Positions 7,504 through 15,241 of a stretch of 64,000 nt of DNA are shown one piece after another. Within the stretch, counting starts at the first letter, position 1. Each line of letters opens with the position of its first letter. Both the position numbers and the translations under genes were made by a program. The notes under the pieces are model-generated. The model did no database searches, was not told the DNA's origin, and saw nothing but the letters and a program-made list of their open reading frames with translations. Source of the stretch: Streptomyces sp. NBC_00239 (lineage in GTDB: Bacteria > Actinomycetota > Actinomycetes > Streptomycetales > Streptomycetaceae); NCBI RefSeq assembly GCF_036194065.1, contig NZ_CP108095.1, positions 6,448,001 to 6,512,000 on the forward strand, read 5' to 3'.

Positions 7504-7782
7504 ATGCAGTGTCCGAAGTGCCACGCCATCATGCACACGTACAACCGCAACGGTGTTCAGATCGAACAGTGCAGCGGCTGCCGCGGCATATTCCTGGACT
7601 ACGGCGAGCTGGAGGCCCTGACCCGCCTGGAGTCGCAGTACGGGCAGGTCCCGCCGCCGCCGGCGCCGCCCGCCTACCCGGCGGCACCGGCCCCCGCCTG
7701 GGGCGCCCCGCAGCACCACGGCCACGGACACGGCCACCACCAGCGTCACGGCGGCTTCGGCCGGATGCTCTTCTCCTCCTGA
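7504..7782 (+). CDS. TFIIB-type zinc-ribbon protein
   Basis: 92 residues. The N-terminus holds two CxxC knuckles, CPKC at 3-6 and CSGC near 25-28, separated by a short beta hairpin, followed by RGIFLDYGELEAL: the typical zf-TFIIB small zinc ribbon (Zn-ribbon with a conserved G-x-x-L/F-D). The remainder is Pro/Ala-rich and ends in a histidine-rich tail (HHGHGHGHHQRHGG), which may bind metal too. Function unknown; such proteins are widespread in actinobacteria. GAGGAG lies 12-17 bases before the ATG. A hairpin follows the stop closely. Confidence 0.82.
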   Translation: MQCPKCHAIMHTYNRNGVQIEQCSGCRGIFLDYGELEALTRLESQYGQVPPPPAPPAYPAAPAPAWGAPQHHGHGHGHHQRHGGFGRMLFSS

Positions 7783-7800
7783 CGGCGGTCCGAGCACGCG

Positions 7801-7827
7801 GGACGGCGCCTTCCGGGGCGCCGTCGC
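7801..7827 (+). terminator. Hairpin after the zinc-ribbon gene
   Basis: GACGGCGCC (7802-7810) pairs with GGCGCCGTC (7817-7825) around a six-base loop, 19 bases after the stop. There is no T run, as is usual for streptomycete terminators. Confidence 0.55.
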
Positions 7828-7888
7828 CCGCTCCCGGTCACGACGTACAGCGCACATACGCGCGCCCGAGCACTTCTGGGCATACGCG

Positions 7889-7920
7889 AAAGCCCCGGCC
7901 GTCGAGACGGCCGGGGCTTC
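7889..7920 (-). terminator. Terminator of the tRNA cluster
   Basis: A 13-bp stem (arms 7890-7902 and 7907-7919, GCCCCGGCCGT core) with a four-base loop, just past the 3' end of the last tRNA-Val on the minus strand, followed there by TTT. Confidence 0.75.
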
Positions 7921-7927
7921 CGGGCGG

Positions 7928-7999
7928 TGCGCGATACTGGGATTGAACCAGTGACCTCTTCCGTGTCAGGGAAGCGCTCTCCCGCTGAGCTAATCGCGC
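7928..7999 (-). tRNA. tRNA-Val (GAC), copy 1
   Basis: 72 nt, full cloverleaf: 7-bp acceptor GCGCGAT/ATCGCGC, D arm GCTC-GAGC, anticodon loop CTGACAC in stem CTTCC/GGAAG, T arm ACTGG-TTCAATC-CCAGT, discriminator A. No encoded CCA. Last gene of the minus-strand tRNA cluster. Confidence 0.96.
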
Positions 8000-8038
8000 G
8001 GGAACCACAGTTCGAAAACCGCAGGTCGGGTTGGTGCG

Positions 8039-8110
8039 TGCGCGATACTGGGATTGAACCAGTGACCTCTTCCGTGTCAGGGAAGCGCTCTCCCGCTGAG
8101 CTAATCGCGC
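8039..8110 (-). tRNA. tRNA-Val (GAC), copy 2
   Basis: Identical over its 72 nt to the copy at 7928-7999, including the acceptor stem. Spacer of about 39 nt. Confidence 0.96.
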
Positions 8111-8144
8111 GGGGGATCCGAAGATCCGGGATCCGGAGATCCAG

Positions 8145-8216
8145 TGGACGATACTGGGATTGAACCAGTGACCTCTTCCGTGTCAGGGAAGCGCTCTCCC
8201 GCTGAGCTAATCGTCC
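8145..8216 (-). tRNA. tRNA-Val (GAC), copy 3 with a different acceptor stem
   Basis: Body identical to the other two copies, but the acceptor stem is GGACGAT/ATCGTCC instead of GCGCGAT/ATCGCGC, with compensating changes on both sides. The anticodon is GAC and the discriminator A. Confidence 0.96.
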
Positions 8217-8220
8217 TTGG

Positions 8221-8291
8221 AGGTGGAGACGGGATTTGAACCCGTGTAGACGGCTTTGCAGGCCGTTGCCTCGCCTCTCGGCCACTCCACC
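8221..8291 (-). tRNA. tRNA-Cys (GCA)
   Basis: 71 nt with acceptor GGTGGAG/CTCCACC, anticodon loop CTGCAAA (GCA) and discriminator U, the identity base for tRNA-Cys. Only four bases separate it from the third tRNA-Val. Confidence 0.96.
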
Positions 8292-8328
8292 ATGGAGCTG
8301 TAGGGGTTCGGGAAGATCCCCCACTTCG

Positions 8329-8401
8329 AGCGGACGACGAGATTCGAACTCGCGACCCTCACCTTGGCAAGGTGATGCTCTACCAACTGAGCCACGTCCG
8401 C
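8329..8401 (-). tRNA. tRNA-Gly (GCC)
   Basis: 73 nt with acceptor GCGGACG/CGTCCGC, anticodon loop TTGCCAA (GCC), T loop TTCGAAT and discriminator U. First gene of the minus-strand cluster Gly-Cys-Val-Val-Val, so the shared promoter should lie at 8402-8450. Confidence 0.96.
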
Positions 8402-8666
8402 ATGTCGCCGTGTTGCTTGGGGTTTTTCCTGCGCTCCCCGGCGACGTGTTGAACTCTAGCGGATTCCTGGGCCAGCTCAAAAACGCGTTTCCGCAGCTTG
8501 CCGCCGTTGGTTCACCGCGGGACACCTCACCCGCACCCCACCTGCACCTCAGCCGTGTCCGCACCGCGCCCGGGTCGTACGCGCGCCGCGCCCCCGGCCC
8601 GTGCCGCGGCCGTACCCGGTCGGTCCGCACCGGCGCCGCAGCGCCGGCCGCCATAGACTCGCAGCC

Positions 8667-9725
8667 GTGCACGACCTGCCACCCATCGCCCGCTTCGGCG
8701 GCCGCCTCGCGACCGACCTGCGTGACGTGACCAGCGACCCGAGCGCCCTGGAGTCCACCGGCTTCTGGGCGGTTTCGGCCGACTTCGAGGGGCGCCTGAC
8801 CTGCGCCCGCTTCGGCGACGTACGCCCCGATCCGGTGCCCCTTCCCGTGCCCGGCGCCTGGAGCGGACCGGACGCCGGACAGTGGCGCTCCTCCCTGGAC
8901 CGCGCCGCGTACGTGAGCGGGGTGCGGAAGATCCGCGAGTACATCGCGGCCGGCGAGGTCTACCAGGCGAACCTGTGCCGGGTGCTGTCCGCGCCGCTGC
9001 CCGATCCGGGCCGCGCGGACGTGGACGCGCTCACCGCCCTGCTGGCCCGCGGGAATCCCGCCCCCTATGCAGGAACGATTCGGCTGCCGGCGCACGGCGT
9101 CGAGATCGCCACCGCGTCCCCCGAGCTCTTCCTCCGCCGCACCGGCCGCACCGTGGAGTCCGGCCCCATCAAGGGCACCGGCCGCACCGCGGGCGACCTG
9201 CTCCCCAAGGACCACGCCGAGAACGTCATGATCGTCGACCTGGTCCGCAACGACCTCGGTCGCGTCTGCGCCACCGGCTCCGTCACCGTTCCCGAACTGT
9301 GCGCCGTGGAGGAGCACCCCGGGCTGGTGCACCTGGTCTCGACCGTCCGCGGCGAGCTCGCCGACGGCGCCGGCTGGCCGCAGCTGCTCACGGCCGCCTT
9401 CCCGCCAGGCTCCGTCACCGGCGCCCCCAAGTCCTCCGCGCTGCGGATCATCGAGGAACTGGAGACCGCGCCGCGCGGGCCCTACTGCGGCGGCATCGGC
9501 TGGGTCGACGCCGACCGCGGTACCGCGGAGCTGGCCGTCGGCATCCGCACCTTCTGGATCGACCGCGAGGCCCCGGGCGGCCCCCGGCTGCTCTTCGGCA
9601 CCGGCGCCGGCATCACCTGGGGCTCCGACCCCGACCGCGAATGGGCCGAGACCGAGCTGAAGGCGTCCCGGCTGCTCGCGGTAGCGTCGGGCACGTACCA
9701 GGCGAGTGGAGGGACCGTACGGTGA
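8667..9725 (+). CDS. pabB: Aminodeoxychorismate synthase component I (chorismate-binding)
   Basis: 352 residues from a GTG; the frame extends upstream without another good start. The chorismate-binding fold is plain: YQANLCRVL, APYAG, ASPELFLRR, the ESGPIKGTGRT segment with the family lysine, HAENVMIVDLVRNDLGRVC, PPGSVTGAPK and the final RGPYCGGIGWVDADRGTAELAVGIRTF. It should convert chorismate plus ammonia to 4-amino-4-deoxychorismate for p-aminobenzoate and folate; the glutaminase subunit is not in the window. The stop overlaps the next gene's GTG by four bases (GTGA). Anthranilate synthase component I is the nearest alternative, but the PIKGT motif and the pabC neighbour favour PabB. Confidence 0.88.
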   Translation: MHDLPPIARFGGRLATDLRDVTSDPSALESTGFWAVSADFEGRLTCARFGDVRPDPVPLPVPGAWSGPDAGQWRSSLDRAAYVSGVRKIREYIAAGEVYQANLCRVLSAPLPDPGRADVDALTALLARGNPAPYAGTIRLPAHGVEIATASPELFLRRTGRTVESGPIKGTGRTAGDLLPKDHAENVMIVDLVRNDLGRVCATGSVTVPELCAVEEHPGLVHLVSTVRGELADGAGWPQLLTAAFPPGSVTGAPKSSALRIIEELETAPRGPYCGGIGWVDADRGTAELAVGIRTFWIDREAPGGPRLLFGTGAGITWGSDPDREWAETELKASRLLAVASGTYQASGGTVR

Positions 9726-10543
9726 CAATCTGGCTCGACGGAGAGCTGCGGGACGCGGACAGCGCGAAGGTGTCCGTGTTCGACCACGGGCTGACCGTGG
9801 GCGACGGCGTTTTCGAGACACTCAAGGCGGTGGACGGGCAGGTCTTCGCGCTCACCCGCCACCTCGACCGGCTGACCCGCTCGGCGCGCGGCCTCGGCCT
9901 GCCCGACCCCGACCTGGACGAGGTCCGGCGCGCCTGCCGGGCCGTGCTCCAGGCGAGCCCCGTGCCGCTGGGCCGGCTCCGCATCACCTACACCGGCGGA
10001 CTCTCGCCGCTCGGCTCCGACCGCGGCGAGGCCGGCCCCACGCTGGTCGTCGCGCTCGGCGAGACCGTGCGCCGCCCCGACTCCACGGCCGTGATCACCG
10101 TGCCCTGGGTGCGCAACGAGCGCAGCGCCGTCGCCGGCCTGAAGACGACCTCGTACGCCGAGAACGTCGTCGCGCTCGCCCGCGCGAACCGGGCCGGGGC
10201 TTCCGAGGCCCTCTTCGCGAACACGGTCGGGCAGCTCTGCGAGGGCACCGGGTCCAACGTGTTCGTGGTCCTCGACGGCGAGATCCACACTCCGCCCGTC
10301 GCCTCCGGCTGCCTCGCGGGCATCACCCGCGCCCTGGCCGTCGAATGGACCGGGGCGAAGGAGACCGACCTGCCGTTCGACGTACTGGAGGGCGCCGAGG
10401 AGGTCTTCTTGACGTCCACCCTGCGCGACGTGCAGGCCGTCCACCGGGTCGACGGGCGTGAGCTGGGAACGGGCATCGGACCGGTCACCGCCAAGGCCAT
10501 GCGGATCTTCGACGAACGGGCCGGCGCGGACCTCGATCCGTGA
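9722..10543 (+). CDS. pabC: Aminodeoxychorismate lyase / class-IV aminotransferase
   Basis: 273 residues, GTG start overlapping the pabB stop, so translation is probably coupled. It is a fold-type IV PLP enzyme: WLDGELRDADSAKVSVFDHGLTVGDGVFETLKA at the N-terminus, the PLP lysine in GLKTTSYAENV, and GQLCEGTGSNVFVV with GCLAGITR later. As pabB's partner it should eliminate pyruvate from aminodeoxychorismate to give p-aminobenzoate. D-amino-acid or branched-chain aminotransferases share the fold, so the assignment leans on the neighbour. Confidence 0.85.
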   Translation: MTIWLDGELRDADSAKVSVFDHGLTVGDGVFETLKAVDGQVFALTRHLDRLTRSARGLGLPDPDLDEVRRACRAVLQASPVPLGRLRITYTGGLSPLGSDRGEAGPTLVVALGETVRRPDSTAVITVPWVRNERSAVAGLKTTSYAENVVALARANRAGASEALFANTVGQLCEGTGSNVFVVLDGEIHTPPVASGCLAGITRALAVEWTGAKETDLPFDVLEGAEEVFLTSTLRDVQAVHRVDGRELGTGIGPVTAKAMRIFDERAGADLDP

Positions 10544-10662
10544 GCCTCCGCAAGCCGTCCGCGGGCGGGTCCGCGCGCCGGTCCGTCGTCCCGATCCGCG
10601 CACGGCGGCGGCCCGGCCGGTAATTTCCGGTGACGGAAGGCCGCGGGGCAGGTAGAACTCGA

Positions 10663-11511
10663 ATGATGACCACCACCCTGCGGCCGACCGGGCCGATCCA
10701 GCAGAGCAGCGGCGGGGCGCGGGTACGCGCCTACGCGGTCTGCGTCAACAGCCGCGTCGTCGGAGGCCTCGAACTCGGCACGGACACGCCGTTCGGGCCC
10801 GTCGTCGGCGAGATCCGCGGGCTGCGGATCGACGAACCCGACCGCGGCCGGGGCCGTGGGGCCGTCGCCGCGCTCGCCGCCGAGGAAGTGCTCCGCTCCT
10901 GGAACTGCAGCCGAGTGCGCACCTCCGTGCCCGCCGACTCGGCCGCCGGCAACCGCCTCGCCGCCGCGCTCGGCTACCGCGAACTCGGCCGCAACATGGC
11001 CAAGGAACTCGGCGAGGAGGCCCGCCCGCTGCCGGCCGGGGTGGTGGGCCGCCCGATGACGGCCGAGGAGTTCGGGCCCTGGCGCGAACGCGCCGTCGAC
11101 GAGTACGCCCAGGACTGGGCGGACCGCGGGCTGCCCGTCGAGGCCGCCCGTACCAAGTCCCGCAACGACCACGACGCGCTGCTCCCGCAGGGCCTGGAGA
11201 CGCCCGGGCTCTGGCTGTCGGTGCTGGCGGAGCGGGACGGCGGCGCCGCGCTCGGCCACGTGTGGGTCGCCGAGAACGAGGTGCTCCCCGGGCGGCGCGG
11301 CACGTACGTCTTCAACGTCGAGGTGGCCGAGCGCCACCGGGGGCGCGGCCACGGCCGCTCCCTGATGCTGCTGGCCGAGCAGGTCTCCGTGGCGGCCGGG
11401 TCGCGGCTGCTGGGACTGCACGTCTTCAGCGGCAACACCCCGGCGCTGCGGCTCTACGAGTCGCTGGGCTACCGGCCCACCTCGTACAACTACGCCAAGG
11501 ACCTCGTCTGA
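10663..11511 (+). CDS. Double-GNAT acetyltransferase
   Basis: 282 residues beginning ATGATG. Two GNAT folds in tandem. The first (about 20-115) has LRIDEPDRGRGRGAVAALAAEEVL and a C-terminal AAGNRLAAALGYRELGRNM. The second (about 135-280) has YVFNVEVAERHRGRGHGRSLMLLAEQ, the R/QxxGxG/A acetyl-CoA loop, and the typical GNTPALRLYESLGYRPTSYNYAKDL ending. It should transfer an acetyl group from acetyl-CoA to an amine; the substrate is unknown. In such tandem proteins one domain is often catalytically dead. Both glycine loops look intact here. Confidence 0.85.
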   Translation: MMTTTLRPTGPIQQSSGGARVRAYAVCVNSRVVGGLELGTDTPFGPVVGEIRGLRIDEPDRGRGRGAVAALAAEEVLRSWNCSRVRTSVPADSAAGNRLAAALGYRELGRNMAKELGEEARPLPAGVVGRPMTAEEFGPWRERAVDEYAQDWADRGLPVEAARTKSRNDHDALLPQGLETPGLWLSVLAERDGGAALGHVWVAENEVLPGRRGTYVFNVEVAERHRGRGHGRSLMLLAEQVSVAAGSRLLGLHVFSGNTPALRLYESLGYRPTSYNYAKDLV

Positions 11512-11632
11512 CCCGCAGGAGGCCGCCGGCCGCCGTCCGTCCCGGCCGGGGCCCGGGGCCGCCGGCCGGGGACGCGTACAAGGGGTGCGTACGGGACGCG
11601 TACGGGACGCGGTGCGGGGCGCGTACGGGGGC

Positions 11633-12157
11633 TCAGGCGCCGGCGGTCAGCAGCCGGTCGGCGATCTCCGTGATGCGCTCGCGCAGGCCCTCCTGGCTCT
11701 TGCCGCCGTCGAGGCGCTCGCCGCCGATGACGTAGGTCGGCGTGCCGGTCACGCCGATCGCCTTGCCCTCCGCCTGGTCCGCGTCCACGATCAGGATGTG
11801 CCGGCCGTCGATCAGGGCGGTGTCGAACTCCTCGGCGTCCAGGCCCAGTTCGCGGGCGACGTCGAGCAATACGGCCTCGCCGCGGTCGCCCAGCTCCTCG
11901 GTCCGCGCGAGCAGCGCCTCCGCATAAGGCCAGCCCTGCCCCTGCTCGGCGGCCTCCTCGGCGGCCTGCGCGGCGGCGAAGGCGTGCTTGTGCTTCTCCA
12001 GCGGGAAGTGGCGCAGCCGGATGTCCATCCGGTCGCCGTAGTGGGCCCGCAGCGCGCGCAGGTCCTCCAGGGCGCTTCGGCAGTCGGGGCACTGGAGTTC
12101 GCACCAGACGTCCAGGACGACGGGGCTCGCGGGGGAAACGGGCTGGGAATCACTCAT
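11633..12157 (-). CDS. DsbA-family (FrnE-like) thiol oxidoreductase
   Basis: 174 residues, ATG at 12157 with GGGGAC just upstream. The thioredoxin-like start VVLDVWCELQCPDCRSALEDL carries the active-site pair Cys23-Pro-Asp-Cys26; the middle is the DsbA helical insertion, and GVTGTPTYVIGGERLDGGKS holds the cis-Pro loop. There is no signal peptide or membrane segment, so it is a cytoplasmic DsbA-like/FrnE-like protein, probably a disulfide reductase or isomerase. It converges with the GNAT gene; the 121-base gap holds two 11-bp direct repeats (GCGTACGGGAC) and nothing else recognised. Confidence 0.85.
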   Translation of the reverse strand: MSDSQPVSPASPVVLDVWCELQCPDCRSALEDLRALRAHYGDRMDIRLRHFPLEKHKHAFAAAQAAEEAAEQGQGWPYAEALLARTEELGDRGEAVLLDVARELGLDAEEFDTALIDGRHILIVDADQAEGKAIGVTGTPTYVIGGERLDGGKSQEGLRERITEIADRLLTAGA

Positions 12158-12461
12158 GTCCCCAGTCTCCCAGCCGCCCCGCCGCCACCCCAACCGGACC
12201 CTGGGGGACCGGGCCGGTGCCCCGGGCGGGGACCGTGAGGGACCGGGCCCGCGCACCCGGGCCGGACCCTCAGGGTTCCGGCCGTCTGCCCGGCCGGGGA
12301 ATCGTCCGCGGACCGGCACCTGCGGAGGAGGGCGCCCCGGAGATCTCCCGGAGATCCGGTCGGGGACGGCCGTGGGCGTGGCCCGGTGGAGGGCGGCCGG
12401 TGCACGATGGAGGGGACAGACCCCCGGCACCGTCCGGGGACCCGCCGACCTGGAGGATCGC

Positions 12462-12920
12462 ATGCTTGCCGAGACCATATGCTCCGCGGTGTCCGCGGCC
12501 GGCCTGGGCATTGCGGCGCTGACCGCGTACCGCAAGCGCTTCCTGGCCGCGACCCGGATCGCCGCCTACGCCCTGGTTCCGCTCGGCCTGGTGATGACCG
12601 GACTCGTCGAGTGGGTCTCCGGGATCGTCTTCAATCCGACCGTGTGGCTGGGCTTCGGAGTGCTGGGCGTGTCCTGGCTGCTCTTCATGACGACCCGCGC
12701 GGTGGAGCGGCGCGGCCAGGGCACCCGCAAGGAGCGCAAGGCCGCCGCAGCCGCCGCGGCGGCCGGACCCGCGGCCGTGGCCCCCGGTGCCTCCGCGCCC
12801 TCGCTCGGCGCCCCCACCCGCCCGGCCGCGGCCGCACCGCGCACCGGGCAGGACCGGCCCGCCACCCCCGCGGATGACTTCTCCGACATAGAAGCGATTC
12901 TCAAGAAGCACGGAATCTGA
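12462..12920 (+). CDS. Small membrane protein with Ala-rich cytoplasmic tail
   Basis: 152 residues, ATG with GGAGG seven bases upstream. Three hydrophobic stretches occupy the first 85 residues (about 5-20, 30-50 and 58-78), then a basic turn (RRGQGTRKERK), a long Ala/Pro linker and a conserved-looking acidic end DDFSDIEAILKKHGI. The short helical end after a linker suggests a docking motif for a partner. Family not recognised. It is divergent from the DsbA-like gene. Confidence 0.75.
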   Translation: MLAETICSAVSAAGLGIAALTAYRKRFLAATRIAAYALVPLGLVMTGLVEWVSGIVFNPTVWLGFGVLGVSWLLFMTTRAVERRGQGTRKERKAAAAAAAAGPAAVAPGASAPSLGAPTRPAAAAPRTGQDRPATPADDFSDIEAILKKHGI

Positions 12921-12962
12921 CGAACTCGCTGCGCAAACTCGCGTGTTGGGAGCGGGGCGGGG

Positions 12963-13193
12963 GTGGGCTGCGCCATCATTCGCCCCGAGATGCCACTCGA
13001 CACTTCGCGGGGCGAGCACCCCGTCACCGCGGCCGCGGCGGTCCCCGCGGCCGGTCCCGCCGAACCGGCGGCTCCCGTACCGGAGCGCCGCGGCTGCCTG
13101 TTCGCGTTGTCCCAGCCGCCGCTGATGATCTTCCTGGCGGTCATCGCCGCACTGCTGCTGATGGCCGCCATGCACGACCTGTTCCTGCTGTGA
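12963..13193 (+). CDS. Small C-terminally anchored membrane protein
   Basis: 76 residues from a GTG preceded at good spacing by GGGAGCGGGG; an ATG at 12990 is possible but has no ribosome-binding site. An Ala/Pro-rich cytoplasmic part is followed by PERRGCLFALSQPP and one hydrophobic helix (LMIFLAVIAALLLMAAMHDLFLL) that ends the protein, a tail-anchored layout. Function unknown. It lies 42 bases after the previous membrane-protein gene and is probably co-transcribed with it. Confidence 0.6.
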   Translation: MGCAIIRPEMPLDTSRGEHPVTAAAAVPAAGPAEPAAPVPERRGCLFALSQPPLMIFLAVIAALLLMAAMHDLFLL

Positions 13194-13250
13194 GGCGGAC
13201 CGGACGGCGGCCGCGCGGGGCCCCGGCTCCCGGTGCGGCCGCCGGCGCCG

Positions 13251-13808
13251 CTACTCGCCGGCTTCCTTGCGGCGGGCCCGGTACGCCGCCACGTGCAGCC
13301 GGTTCCCGCAGGTGCGGCTGTCGCAGTAGCGCCGCGAGCGGTTGCGGGACAGGTCGACGAAGGCTCGCCGGCAGTCCGGGGCCTCGCAGCGGCGCAGCCG
13401 TTCCCGCTCGCCCGAGACCACGATGAAGGCGAGCGCCATGCCGCAGTCCGCGGCGATGTGGTCGCCCACGGAGGCGCCGGGCGCGAAGTAGTGCACGTGC
13501 CAGTCGTAGCCGTCGTGGTCCGTCAGCCGCGGGGTGGTGCCCGCCGCGGCCACCAGGTCGTTGATCACGACGGCCGCGGTCCGGGAGTTCTTCGCGCCGA
13601 AGACCTGTCCGAAGCGCGCGCGGACCGCCCGTACCCCGGCGAGGTCCCGGGCACCCAGCTCGCCGACGTCGCTGATCTCGTGCTCCCGCACGAAGTCCCG
13701 CAGCGCCCCGACATCGGACAGGCCGTCGGGCTGGTCCTCGTCCGGGGCGGTGTTCACAAGGTCGACGACGACGTCGAGTGCACGACGGGTGTCGTGGGGA
13801 ATCTGCAC
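13251..13808 (-). CDS. ABATE/CGNR zinc-finger protein
   Basis: 185 residues, GTG start with AGGGAG ten bases upstream. The N-terminal two thirds form the helical ABATE domain (Ala-rich stretches, DYxWHVHYFAPGASVGDHIAADCGMAL). The C-terminus is the CGNR zinc finger RRCEAPDCRRAFVDLSRNRSRRYCDSRTCGNRLHVAAYRARRK: four cysteines plus the signature CGNR. These proteins are thought to be DNA-binding regulators, based on the zinc finger and basic end; no target is known. It is convergent with the small membrane-protein gene. Confidence 0.85.
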   Translation of the reverse strand: MQIPHDTRRALDVVVDLVNTAPDEDQPDGLSDVGALRDFVREHEISDVGELGARDLAGVRAVRARFGQVFGAKNSRTAAVVINDLVAAAGTTPRLTDHDGYDWHVHYFAPGASVGDHIAADCGMALAFIVVSGERERLRRCEAPDCRRAFVDLSRNRSRRYCDSRTCGNRLHVAAYRARRKEAGE

Positions 13809-14002
13809 GTCAATCGCTCCCTGGGGCTGCGGCGGGCCGGTTCCCGCCGATGCTGGCCGACTTTAGCGGCTCCCCGGAAAAGCGCACCGGCGCCGTCCCC
13901 GTGGGTGGCTTCCGCGGGAACAGCGCCGGTACTGCCGTATGTGGTTGTCCAGCTCGCACCGTCGCCCCGAGTCGGACGGTGTCGAGCGGCTCCCGCGCTG
14001 GC

Positions 14003-14416
14003 TCAGCTTTCGGCCAGGATGTGGGAGAGCTCCTGGTCGAGGTCGAAGTGCCGGTGCTCGGTGCCCGGTGGGACGGCGGCGTCCGTGCGCTTCAGGAACG
14101 ACTCCAGTGCTCTTGCAGGGGCTTCGAGCAGGGCTTCTCCCTCCGGTGAGCTCAGGGCGATGCAGACGACGCCCTGACCGTGACTCCGGGACGGCCAGAC
14201 TCTGACGTCTCCGGTACCGGTGGGCCGGTGCAGGCCCTCGGCGAGGAGGTCTCGGGCGAATACCCACTCGACCGTCTCCTCGGCTCCGGTGTGGAAGGTG
14301 GCGTGCACGGCGTAGGGATCGGCCGTGTCATACCGCAGGCCCGCGGGTACAGGCAGTGAGGACTCGCTCGACACAACGAGGCGCAGGTGCAGCTCGCAGC
14401 TGACCGTGGTGTTCAT
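14003..14416 (-). CDS. ssgB: SsgA-like sporulation cell-division protein SsgB
   Basis: 137 residues, ATG at 14416. The sequence (MNTTVSCELHLRLVVSSESS at the start, HFDLDQELSHILAES at the end) agrees with what I know of SsgB, the most conserved SsgA-like protein. In sporogenic aerial hyphae SsgB works with SsgA to mark division sites and recruit FtsZ, so it acts at the membrane-associated septum site. Its presence identifies the source as a sporulating actinomycete of the Streptomyces type. In S. coelicolor ssgB was reported to depend on the stress sigma factor SigH. The upstream region 14417-14520 has a GTTT (minus strand, complement of 14498-14501) but no clear matching -10. Confidence 0.95.
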   Translation of the reverse strand: MNTTVSCELHLRLVVSSESSLPVPAGLRYDTADPYAVHATFHTGAEETVEWVFARDLLAEGLHRPTGTGDVRVWPSRSHGQGVVCIALSSPEGEALLEAPARALESFLKRTDAAVPPGTEHRHFDLDQELSHILAES

Positions 14417-14593
14417 AAGCGCCAGGGCCTTTCGCTCAGTGTGCGCTCGGGGATTCGCACGTCGGCGAAATCGACATGCCACCTACGGTGCCGTTGTAAA
14501 CCCCTCTGACCGTTTTGTGGGTCTTCAGGTACCTCGTACGGCGGATCCCGGAGGCCGTGCACGTGTGCTGGGAGCTCCGGTAGGTTGGCGCCC

Positions 14594-15016
14594 ATGAATA
14601 CGGGGAGTGACGAAGAAAAGAACGCCGAGACGCCCGGAACGGAGCAGCCGCTGGGCTCCCGGGCGCCGGAGTTCATCAAGGCCCGCCGGACCCTGCACCT
14701 CAGCTGGCAGGTCGGCGTCTTCATCGTCGGACTGGCCGTCGTCGGCGCCGGCATCGTGATGCTGCCGCTGCCCGGACCGGGCTGGCTCGTGATCTTCGCG
14801 GGCATGGCGATCTGGGCGACCGAATTCGTCTGGGCACAGCTGGTCCTGCGCTGGACCAAGCGCAAGGTCACCGAAGCCGCACAGCGTGCGATGGACCCCC
14901 GGGTCCGCCGCCGCAATCTCATCCTCATCAGCATCGGCCTGGTGATCACCGGAGCCCTGCTCGGGACCTACCTGTGGAAGTTCGGCTTCGAGATGCCGTG
15001 GAACATCGATCAGTGA
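14594..15016 (+). CDS. Small membrane protein of the TIGR02611 (PGPGW) type
   Basis: 140 residues, ATG at 14594. Two closely spaced helices in the middle (WQVGVFIVGLAVVGAGIVML and LVIFAGMAIWATEFVWAQLVL) are joined by PLPGPGW, the signature of this actinobacterial family. A third helix (NLILISIGLVITGALLGTYLW) follows a basic cytoplasmic loop. Role unknown. It stands alone, divergent from ssgB and just upstream of a tRNA-Val gene. Confidence 0.8.
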   Translation: MNTGSDEEKNAETPGTEQPLGSRAPEFIKARRTLHLSWQVGVFIVGLAVVGAGIVMLPLPGPGWLVIFAGMAIWATEFVWAQLVLRWTKRKVTEAAQRAMDPRVRRRNLILISIGLVITGALLGTYLWKFGFEMPWNIDQ

Positions 15017-15112
15017 CCCGCAGGCCCCCGACCTGCTCGGGGGCACCTTCCCGGCGTCCGCGCAGGGGGTCGGGGGCACCCTCGGACATGGGGTAATGTT
15101 TGCGGTGTGCCC

Positions 15113-15184
15113 GGGCGATTAGCTCAGCGGGAGAGCACTTCGTTCACACCGAAGGGGTCACTGGTTCGATCCCAGTATCGCCCA
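15113..15184 (+). tRNA. tRNA-Val (CAC), copy 1
   Basis: 72 nt: acceptor GGGCGAT/ATCGCCC, anticodon stem CTTCG/CGAAG with loop TTCACAC (CAC), T loop TTCGATC, discriminator A, no encoded CCA. Identical to the gene at 18251-18322. Confidence 0.96.
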
Positions 15185-15191
15185 CCCGGGT

Positions 15192-15232
15192 CCGAAGGCC
15201 CGGAGACTGTTCCACAGTCTCCGGGCCTTCGG
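15192..15232 (+). terminator. Perfect 19-bp terminator hairpin of tRNA-Val(CAC) copy 1
   Basis: Arms 15192-15210 and 15214-15232 (CCGAAGGCCCGGAGACTGT) pair perfectly around a three-base loop eight bases after the tRNA. It also faces the 3' end of the minus-strand membrane-protein gene, so it may stop both. Confidence 0.85.
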
Positions 15233-15241
15233 CGTTCCCGC

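Noticed and set aside
8667..10543. pabB-pabC as part of an antibiotic cluster (candicidin or chloramphenicol type)
   Set aside because: No polyketide or peptide synthetase, no dedicated regulator and ordinary housekeeping neighbours; folate synthesis is the simpler reading.
14417..14520. A SigH promoter before ssgB
   Set aside because: A GTTT is present at the expected side, but the region 14 bases on does not match GGGTAT, so I could not support a specific promoter.
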